Source of the DNA: Pardosa pseudoannulata | Lineage: Eukaryota > Arthropoda > Arachnida > Araneae > Lycosidae | Assembly (NCBI GenBank): GCA_032207245.1 | Contig: CM063504.1 | Coordinates: 16,163,963-16,227,962 of the forward strand | Length of the DNA: 64,000 nucleotides | Direction: 5' to 3' | In this document: in pieces, positions 32,054 through 43,700 of the stretch | How positions within the stretch are numbered: the stretch's first letter is position 1 | Layout of the letters: every line of letters begins with the position of its first letter | Notes under the pieces: generated by a model | Told to the model about the DNA's origin: nothing | What the model saw: the letters and a program-made list of their open reading frames with translations, nothing else | Databases searched by the model: none | Position numbers and translations under genes: made by a program

Positions 32054-35000
32054 CTATAAAGCAAAGGGCAAGATTTACAAAAATAATTAGCAATCACAAC
32101 TTGCAATAAAATGAATGGTTCAAGCAACATCTTTTCTAAAACAAAAACTTTATACAAAGTAAGCTCTTAATGAGAACAGGTAAATGTGAGGAATGAATTA
32201 AATATATTTTTTAAAGAGTTCTGCATAAATGCAATAAATAAAAAAAAAACTTTTTGTAATTTTATAAATAAATTTTTTTTAAATCTATAAAAATAACATG
32301 AAAATTTTTAATTTAAAATCTAGCTTAAATAAAACCTTTTTTAAAGTATGCCTACTGCTATAAACCATTAACTTAAAATTCTCCTGAAGAAACTACAATA
32401 CAAAATAGAATACATGGAAAATTTAAACAATATTTACTAAATACTAATATATTACCAAATTCTTTTCTTTCAAGAAACAGCATCCAACACATTCATATGC
32501 CTAAAATAGTATAGTATGCAAAGGAGATCATAGTCCAGGTAATTGGTGTTTTGTTGTACTTGGTGACAGGTTTCCCCCCATTCAAATTCTGCTTTACTGT
32601 ATTGTACTTTCGTTTTAAAATGTATTTTGAAACTTAAAAATTGAAATGTTTATTTAAAAGTTAAGTTTCTATGAACTTTTTCTATTTTTAATATTTTTGA
32701 CCAGTTTCACATTTACTGAAGTATATTACTCAAAATTTTGCATAGACTTTATTAGTATTTAATAAGAACAGTAAATTTATATATATTACTAAACCAAGTT
32801 TTTTAGTAAAATTGTAGTGATATGAGTGTGTGTGTGGGAGGGGGAATCATTCCAGTTTGACATCCCACCTGAAGCTAAAAGCTGTCTATGGCCCTGCCTG
32901 TTGATGATAAAACTGTACCACTTAACCCTTTCGTGGGCCGCTGGAAGATTACTTCCCACCTATACGATCTTACAAAATACACCTGTGGGAAGTGCAAAAC
33001 CCATTATAATATATTGGTCTTGTTATTGAAACGACGGGAAGACTGATTCTTGCTTCAGTTTTGCACTGTCAATTGTTTGATCGATTGATTAAAATTAGCA
33101 GCTCTGTTTTGAAAGTTTGGAAACGTGGAGTGAAAAATAAATAGCCCACGAAAGGGTAAAACCTTCTAACATATGAGCAAAATCTTAATTTAGACAGTTA
33201 AAATTAAAGGATTATCAGACAAAAATTTAAAACACATATATACAACCACTGGTCCAGACTGACCACTAGAAGGAACAGCACAAAAAAAAAAAAACCCATT
33301 TCCTACTTCAAAGCTGTGATGACTCATCACAACGTTAATTAAAGCATAATACTTTGACAGCATAGTGTCAAAAGCATGAAGAATTTGATTTAAAAATGTG
33401 AACAAAATGTTCATAGCAATCAACAGGTTGTGGACTAAAAAGAATAAGCTGCCAACAAACCCAGAGGTATGAATATTTACTTTTAAATCCTTTACAATTT
33501 AAGTACCTTTCTGCCATGTTATTAGATTGCTCATGCTTACAAAATCACTAAAAATAGATGGTGAAATGAATATGAAATATTTATATTATAAAACTTTTCA
33601 TGTTTAATTATAAAAAAAATGTAAGAGTATTTAAAAAAAAAATTTGTCACAAGATCATACAAATAACTTAAGGGACCAACCAAAACACATCCAAAGTCCT
33701 AAACAGAATTGTAACCTAAGCTCATATCATAAAATGCTAATTAGAATGTAACCAACAAAAATTTCTAAAGAATAGCGTTCTTCAATAATATGGTACACAA
33801 AATGAAGATAATGGTTTTATGCTGAACTCAGCAGTGCAAGATTGCATTACACTAACCTTCAAATGAAATAAGTATCAAATATAATTTATATTAATAGTAA
33901 ACTAAGAAGAAATTTTATGCTGTAATATTACACTTTGATCCAAAATTGACCAAGGTAAAATAAGTATTTATAGCTGTTATAATATAGCTGAGAGTAGGAT
34001 AGACATGCTGCTCTCAACTTTGATGAGAGAAAACAGCCAAGTACAAGATATGGCCTGCAACACCTTTTTCAAATATAATTTAATCTTGTCTGTTAAACCT
34101 CTTGCAAGACTTGTTTATTCTTGTACTAACTGTTTTTTATGCTAACATTAGGTTTCAAACTAGCATGGGTTATTTTCAATCAAAATGTAGCTAATGATGT
34201 CTGTTGTACTTTACAGTACTATCCCTCTATTATTTCACACACACACAACTGATGTTGCTTGCAACTGGATACTTGTAACAATAATTAAAATTATTAAAGT
34301 TAATTTCCAAAACCTAATTTATCAAAAAGTAGGCCCACTTTGATAAACTTCAACTACTAGAGTATGAAAGAATGGCAACTAGATATGTATCTCCTATAAA
34401 AATGGAAAATTTAATAGATAATTTACTATACAAACCTGCAGCTTGAGAATGAATTGTAGATATAGACATTTTATCTCTTTCTACAAGAGCTGATGATTCA
34501 TTCAAATACTGTTGAGTATCATTTTTGGCTTCAATGGTTCGTAATTTACCAGTAATTAGGGACACATCAGACTCAAGTAATTGTATTTTTACTTGGTGGA
34601 ATATGCTTTGAAGACCCTGTTTAAAAAAATAATAAAGTCAATATTTGATATATTTACATTACATTTTAATATATGTAATAAAGAAAAAAATTAGAATACA
34701 GATATTCTTCCCTGAAAAATTTAATTTCATAATTTTTTATTCAAAATTCGTAGTTGTTTATAACAATCACAATTGTTCATAACTGTTTATTCGAAAATGA
34801 GAAATTACATAATATACTATAATGTAATTTTCCATTTTGAATAAATAATTTATAAATTGAAACTAAAAAAATAACATTACTACAAAAATGAAATTGAATC
34901 AAAATTGTTTAAACATACTTTAATTCATAATAATGAGTATACCACATCAATTAGCTTGAACTGATGTTTGTAAGTATTTGTAGCAGTTTCTCTCCCTATG

Positions 35001-38000
35001 TAACTGAAATGTTTAAATGCATTTACAATGATGAACTAGCAAACAATCTTAAACTTTTCATTTTTCTAGTATCATAAGTGTATGACTAACAATTACATGT
35101 GTAAAACTTATGTTCTTTGAAAGAAGCAAATTTCTTACAATTTCTGATATGTTGTCTTCAATAAGCTCAATCATGCAGTAGTAACAATTTATTACATTGT
35201 TATTTCAATAATTATTGCATATCATGCAATAGACAAAATACATTGCAAAAAGATGAAAAAGGACTTTACAGGAAGTTACTGAACTGCTAAAAGTTCATTT
35301 CCTGACAATTTGGGGTACTTTCAAAGAATTTCCAACATATTTCATAAAAAAAACCCTACCATACTTAATATGTCACAGTAGCAAGGAACTACATTTATTT
35401 TAACTTTTAAGAAGATATGAATAGAGTTAAAAAATAAAAATAAGTTATAAGAATTTGAAGGATTTATTCTTATGCCTTTCCTTAGAGAAAATACTAATGG
35501 TATGATATAAATTGAGTTAAATCAGTAATCAAGGTCAAGGTAATTGGGTTTAATAGAGCACCTAGCAAAGTGGAAAGTCTTCACTTTAACCTCCGAACGT
35601 AAAACAGATCAAAACATCAATTTAGGTCTCTAAGCAAAAAGTAATCCAAACAAAAATTTAATACACTCCAGCTCACAAGGAAGTAAGGAGGTGAGAACGT
35701 TTTCATAAAAAATGAGTAACCAACGCGTTGTCTAATTAGGAGATAATTAGACTGGAACCTTGACAATGACCAGTAGGTATGGTTAACAGTAATGCATAGT
35801 ATTCAATACAACATGAAGTTTAGATCAGTAATCACATAACTGCAAACATATATACTAAATGCAAAAGCTAAAATCTATGCTAAAAATACATTCCCAAGTT
35901 TATATATATACCCCCATTGCTAAGATATGCTATAAGCAGCTTGCTTTTTTTTTTTTTTTAATTTATTATAAACATAGAAAAATAAAATTTCATTTATTAA
36001 TATTACATATATGTGATTTTGTATATGTTCATAGTAATGGTATAGGATTCCTGAACATTCTTGTGCAAAGCCTTACAGTGCCAGAAAGAAGTTTGAATGC
36101 AATACTGTGTGGGAATTAACAGTTACCAGCTCAATGCATACCATTACTAGTTTTCGGCATTTAAACAAAAGCTTCAATCTTTGAAAAGACACTAATTCTG
36201 AATTGTAGAAAGTAATATATATTATGACAAAAAGAGCTTTTAGGATGTGGTGCTGCATCTTAAATTAAAATTGGCAACCAGGAAACTAAATTAGGATGAT
36301 CAAATTACAATTATAGGAAATTAAAATATACAAAAAAAACCTGAATTTGTCAAAACATTCATTAGACATGAAATAAGTTACTTACCAGGCAACAATTCAG
36401 TAAAGTCAGTAACATAATCTCCAGTCCATTTTCTTGCTTGATTTAGAGCTATTTCGAGTTCATATGGCGTAATAATAGGTTGAAAAAAGTCATGACAGTC
36501 AACTATTGATGATTCCATACAAGCAACATTAACAAAAAGTTCTATTTCTGAAAAATTGGCTAGTTTTGCTACATTTAATTTACCAACTACTAAAGTGTAA
36601 GACTTTTTCCCAGCTTCTTTGATAAGTTCTCTCAAATGGCTGATAATGGTCAGATAATTTGATACTCCAAGAGTTCCAACAAGAATACCTATTATTTTAG
36701 CATCTTTTGCCTTCTCAATATAGTAATAACGCTTTTTCAAATATTTATTTACATTTAATGTCTCAGGTTGTGCAATTTTATCTAAAGGGTTGTAAGTGAA
36801 AAATTTACATTGATTGAATGCCAACATAACATTTGTCAATGTTACATTTTGGGATCCAATGTAAAATATGCTATACTCTTCGATATTTTTTGTCTTTTGA
36901 ATAACAAAATGTCGTCGACATTTATTAATCTTCAATTGATTATCATTCACTTTTTCTTCAGGGAACAACTTAGATTCTTGATATGGAATTTCTAATTCAG
37001 AAACCACAAGGTTCTTATATTCTTCAAGATCTTTAACAATAAGATCTAAAAGAATAGAAAAATTTACTTTAGAAAAACAATTAGCATTAATTCATAAGTC
37101 ATACTTAAAAGAAGGTGCAAGGAAAGCCACATTATAAGCAAAAAAAAAAAAAAAAAAAAAAAATATATTACCCATAACATCTTTTCAAAAGTGAATAAGA
37201 ATATTGCAACAAAAACCAAACGTAAACATGCTGTCCTTTCAACTTTTCTTTAAACAATATATATTTCTTAAATTAATTTTCTGTTGATTATACATAAGAC
37301 TTAAAATTCAATCAGCAATTCTCTACTTCTATAATTGTATTTATTACTAAAATTTAATATTTGACAACACACACACAAAAAACATCTATACTATTAACAC
37401 ATTTGCTACCCTTTTTATATGATTGCTTGGTTTCGATGCAAGAGTAAAGAATTTTGCCATACATTTTCTATTGATTTTTAACATTAAAGTTAGTAGAATT
37501 ACTTCTTTGTTAATTACCTATATTCTATTTGAAAATTTTATTCTACATTAAAAGAAGAATATTTTTCATTTATTTGAGATAATCAAAAACTAATAAGGAC
37601 AGTAGGGTATTCAAAACACTGATAATAGCTTTGATATAAAAATGGCAGTTTAAAAAAATCTTTAGAACACTAAAAGTATAACCATGGCTAATACATGGCA
37701 TTGTTCAATAAAATATGAAAAACTTTAATACAGAATATCTTTTAAAGTAATACAAATAAAAGAAAAGCAAATAAAAAAAATTAAATGATACATGCAATAT
37801 ATTCTGCAAAATACAAGATTGACATTAACTAGCACTACACTATTGTCTATGTAACAATAATGAATATTTAGGCAATTAACATTTTGAAGAAAAAGGTTAT
37901 TAAAAGAAATTTAAGCGTGCAACTAATGGTGCACAAAACACTAAAGATTAGTAGCTAAAGAAGACTGAGGACAAAACAATCACCTGTGGAATGTGAAACA

Positions 38001-40668
38001 TGGCAACAGTTAAATTCATTACCATATCTGCAAGATTAATTCACCTACCACAATGCACCCATGTGTTCCTTTTACCAAATGAAGTGCCTTATTTTCCCTT
38101 GGAATAAACAGAAAGAAAAAGGTGGGGTGTGCAAACTGATATTAACACATTGTGTGTGGGTACATTTCGCAGCGGAATTGTACTGGAAGTAGGCATTTTG
38201 AGCGTAAATTGAGTTATTCAGTTAAATTGCAATAGATTGAAAATTATTTCCTTTTTTAACCAACTTTTTGTATGTTATATTGAAATATATAAACAAATAT
38301 ATAAATAGAAATATATAAATAACCATAAGATTTTTGTAAAAAAAAAAAATATTTTTAGTGGATAAATTTATAATAGTATCATAAATATGGAAAATCAAAC
38401 AGAAATAGTTGTATATAGTGTTAATTTTTTCGAATTATGTTATATATAAACATTTTTACATTGTAAAAAAATGAAAACAGCAATCATAAAACTAATAATG
38501 TAAAAACTAGTTTTATTTGTCTAATTTTTTCCAGAATCTATGAATTACAGAAGAACATTCAGCTTCTTTTTCCTGTTTGGTTTGGTTTGGAGTGCTACGG
38601 TCTACTTTTTGCAACACGAGGGCTAATGAGACCAGGACCTACAGCTTAACGCCGATTCCGAATGGCTACGAACATCCATGCCTCAGTCGGATTCGAACCC
38701 ACGAACTCTGGTTCTGAAGGCCAGCACCCTAGCCAATCGACCATCGTTCGGCTCTTTTTCCTGTTATTTTTGAATCCACAAACAAACCATGTTGTTACAC
38801 TAACCCGTACTAGTATGTGACCTACGTTCAAGTATCAATCATCAGAAAACATACTAGTACGTGTCCTGCATACAATGTGTTACAACAAAAAATAAGGGCC
38901 ACCCTCATATACATGAATAAAAATAACAAATCTGCAGAAAAAAAAAGCTCTAGTAGAAATCATAGCTTAGGAATTTTACAATTTTTTTAAGTGTATAAAA
39001 TATTACAAAGCTAGAAATTTGGTTTACTCTTGATACTTCAAGAATTTTGTTAAAACTCTGTATTAATCTGATCACTGAAATTGGCAAAAGATTGGGCATG
39101 ATATAGTATAACCTAGAAACTAATAAATTTCGAAATAACTATAATATACATTTGCGAATCCCAATTGTACAGATTGAAGGCTGGGAATGATGCAGCTAGA
39201 ATATATAGTTTTAAGTTAAGGTAGACTTTTTATAACTGCACAGTATTGTTAATTAGCTGAAACATTTCATTATTTTGCATACAAATAAAAATTACAAATC
39301 TATAAATCATAAATATACTGCAAAAATAATATTTAACAGGACAGCAAAAATTAAAAAAAAATTTCTTTATGTATTCCTGCATTTAATTCTTGTTAATTTT
39401 AATTCAGGATTAATACCAAGTCTGGTTTAATAAATTATTAAGTAATGTTAAAAGCTGCATATGTAACAATCTTTTTTTCAACTTTTAAAAATTATTTTAC
39501 TGTCATCACTTTTAACAAGGTCTGTCAATATAATAACCACAGTCTTTGACAGAATAAATAAACACTAACATTATGTTAGAATAACATACAAAATAAGATA
39601 ATAGTAATTGTGTAAATGCTCAGTTAAACCTTTGCTTTCTTATATCACCATACAGTTGCCCCAATACTACAAATGTAATATACATAAAGATTTAATTATA
39701 ACTAATCAGCATCATATTGGTATACAGTATATACAGTGTGACATCTACCCTTTACATCCTATGTAACATTAGATACTGAATCGCAACTTATTCCAATAAA
39801 ATGTTCAATAAAGAAATAATAAACTTACCAATAGCATAAGAATACATAACTTCATATATAATTAATATATGACAAGAGACATCAGGAAATAGTCTCTTGA
39901 AACAACATATAGTATCCTGTACATCTATATGACATTTTCCAAAGATATACAATACAGGCAATCTTTGATTGGGGCTAAGGCATGCATGACCAAAATGTAT
40001 AATAGCATCAGCTGATGCATGTTCAGCAGCAATTTTCATCTACACAGCAACTACACCAGGGAGAAAAGAAAGACAAATCAACAAACAATTAAAAGTTAAA
40101 TTTAATGCCAAAAAGATTTACATAAAGATATTGCAACATTGAATAAAGATTGTTGTATTTATATAGATACACATATGCATTATGCTCCACAGCTCAACCT
40201 AAATTAATAGACTGATTGGAAAGAAATTTTGTATACACAGGCTATATATTAAAGCAATAATATTGTCTACTTCAAAACATTTAAAATCTATCCCTTTCTA
40301 CTTTCAAATTTTTTCTGTCATTATTTAAAACATTTGTCCATTTAATCACAGGTAATAAATATGTCAATTTATGACAATTTAATTTTTTTCCAGCCCTATG
40401 ACATCCTACTATTGAATTTCTCACTTATTCATTACCCATTATGCAAATTTAAATACCTGCATCTTTTAATTTTTCTTCTAATTTAAATAAAGATACCCTC
40501 TAATTCATTTGATATGTATGTACCCCAAATCATGCATCCACCATATAATTTGTACTATTTTTAAATTTAATCTTCAATTAACTTTCTTATACAATAAAAT
40601 GTCTACAATCAATATTCTATCAACAATATTTTTCTTTACCATTCAGATAAATATATGCAAATTAACAT

Positions 40669-40727
<59 letters not shown>

Positions 40728-43700
40728 GGCCAGTTCTGGGCTATTACCCGTTTGCGTGCAAGATAGTATTTGCCTACTCCCTACTAATGCTTATATCTAG
40801 TAGATATTCTATCAGCCTCCTAGAAATTTGACTGTATGCATGCATACATACACACTGTAAACATAACCTCAGCACTGTGTGTATTATATATATATACACA
40901 CAGGATGTTTCCAAATTCAAATGAAAACTAATGATTGATAGTAGGCAGCAAAAGGATTTGAAATTACTACAGAACATGGGACCATAAACCACATCTGAAA
41001 ATGACAAAAGTTACATAGGGCCTGATGTTAAGTGCAACAAAAAGTGTCAATAAAAAATAGTAAAACATTTGTGACAAAGCAGAATAATATAGACAACACA
41101 TCACAGTTCAATGTCAGATATGAGATACCAAGAAAGTTTTATAGAAATCATTCAAAGTTGCAGCTGCAAAGATTACAACAGAGTTGATACCAGTAAATAG
41201 TATTGTTAAGTATTGGACACATTCAAATATAGACATACAACATTGAACTATAATGCACTGTCTGTATCACAATCATCTTTTATGTCAAAATTGTAAGTAA
41301 TCTTACATTTAGGAAAATCTTCAGTTATATATCACCAAAGGTTGAAATTAATCATCCCCATGTCTACATACCACCAAATTCATCACAACAGACCAATGCC
41401 CCAGTATGCACTTCTTTTGTATTCTCTATTATTCTCTTAATGTAATTTGTTATGTAATGTCTTATCGTCTTCAATTAAAATGTCAAATAAATATTAGTTA
41501 GCAACTGATGTTTTTCTATATACCTACAAGTTAATTAGTCCCAAGGATTATTCACCTATTGCAATCTTCTGCCAAGGTAAGAGCATTTGTTTTCAACAAA
41601 AATATGTTTTCTACTTATTTACTGTCTCTGTTCTATTCAATGTCACAACCTTTCTAAATATTCTTGCAGTTTTCACATCTTAAACCCAGATGTTTCCCAG
41701 AATTGTAAAATATTCTAGCAATTACCTGAATTCCCAGATGTGTGGTCACCCTATATAATCTTAAAATGCAAAGTAAAAAAGAGAAAATTTTGATAATTAG
41801 AATATTTTATATTATTATTCATAAGATACAATGTGTCCAACATACAGATCTATAAATAAACTGAACACTGGATCCCCATATACATTGGCTTCTACGGATG
41901 TTATTAGAACAGCTCTAGGAAAATTATTTGTTCAAATAGTAACATATATACTATATGTAAAAATATAATTTGAAACCACATAGTCTTTTCATTACAGTTT
42001 AAAATAATTGCAAAGATACAAAAAAAATGGTCATCTAATAACAGCAAAAACTTACACTGAGGTTACAAGCACTTTCAAGCCTTAAGCAATAAACAAAAGA
42101 TACAAAATCATATGAAAAAATACGGAATGTTTGTAAATTGTTTCAATAAAATAACAAGGGTCTTAGCATCTATTAAAATTAACAATATTTACCATGGAAC
42201 CTAGGGTAATAATCCACCCTGAGTGTAAGAAAAATAAGACTTCCAATCATGTACATTAAACACAATAATCACTGAGATTTCTTTAAAGTCAAAAAAGGTA
42301 AAAGAAACTCAAAAGATATACATTTTCAGTAGAATTGAAATGCTACAATCTACTGTTTTGTTAAAGAATGGTTAAACAGACTGGGATCTACTGTTTAAAG
42401 TCTTAGGAAATGAGCATCCTATATGAATTTTCAGTAGGAATCAGGAACAATAACAAACTAATTAAGGTCCAAGAGTATATCAGTTAAAGCATACATTGCT
42501 CTCTAAAAGCTACACAACCTCAATATTATAGTGCATTATACATAAGTGATCTGACAGTTATGCATCTAATGAATGTTCTCTGATTAAAGGCTAAGATTCA
42601 GAAATTTCAAAATAAATTATAGCCACTGGATATGATTCAAAGGTCACTTATGTATCACCTTATATTCATAAAATTCCTATGTAATTAAAAAGCAAGAATG
42701 CAGACAGAAGTTAAAAACATAATATTGCAAGAAATTTAAGCTATTAAAAATGTTAAAACTGTCAAGAACACATAAAAATTGATAATTGCAGGGTTTTTTT
42801 TTTTTTGTCACCAATTTCTCCAATTTTGGTTGTCCCATGGTAAGTGGTGACTGTCAATTTCAACCTTTATCTCTAAACTTATTTCTCTGATGTCACACCT
42901 TGCCCTGACAAAATCAATAGTGTGCAAGACACATAAACTTCATGAAATATCTCCTAGTTGTTACTAATCTATGTAACAGTCTTGCTTTACTAGATAATCA
43001 CAACTAAAAATGTGGAATAATATATCTATTAAGACAGCTTTGGTAAGACCCAAACAAAGAATGTGGGAGGGAATGACCAATCAACTTTACACAAATGACA
43101 GTCTAGAAAGAGCTTTTTTGCTGGAATGTAAGCACAATGATGTATCCATTATTAAATCAAAAGTTGTCTGCTGTTTTATGGTAAGTTTACTCTCGAAACT
43201 GAAGACAGCCACCAAGGCCTCTACCATGCATTGTTGGGTGGAGTTTTCCAAAGCTTATTTACTTTCGTCTTTTAAATTCAGGAGATTTCAGAGGAAGTGA
43301 AATGCTGCTTCCCCCATACAAGGTTTCAGTAGAAGCAGTCTTAGTTAAGACATCAGCTAGCTCATTGACATGCAGCCTGACATCGGATTGAACCCACTAA
43401 AATTGAATGGGATGTAACAAAGATAGCTGAGAGATAAGATTTTAAAATATCCAAGCTTATCTGGTTGCCCATTTGTTCAATCAGAAATAGGTTCTGCATA
43501 GCATAGAGGCATAATTGTCAGTTAAGTCAACAAATAACCTGAAAATCTCATAGTTAAAAAAAGCTATTGCAGTAGACATGATAAACATGATTATGAGTCC
43601 TTAACATGGTCTCAAGGATTGTAAAACTTCATTTGGCTGCAACTTTCAGTCATTTGAATATTTTTCTAATCTAAATTAAAGGGAATGTACAACTTATTCT

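Larger units (their letters stand above)
37046..39828 (-). other. DPH2 intron 3
   Basis: Contains a 24-base A run at 37140-37163 close to the exon 4 acceptor and a TTAA-type element with a nested SINE (38146-38879). Otherwise AT-rich and unassigned. Confidence 0.7.

Noticed and set aside
40725..40790. hAT element starting CAGGGCCAGTTCTGGGC
   Set aside because: Only one end-like sequence is visible next to a microsatellite; no inverted partner was found.
43010..43300. 96-codon plus-strand frame in DPH2 intron 2
   Set aside because: No recognisable domain; it lies antisense to the retrotransposon RNase H relic.
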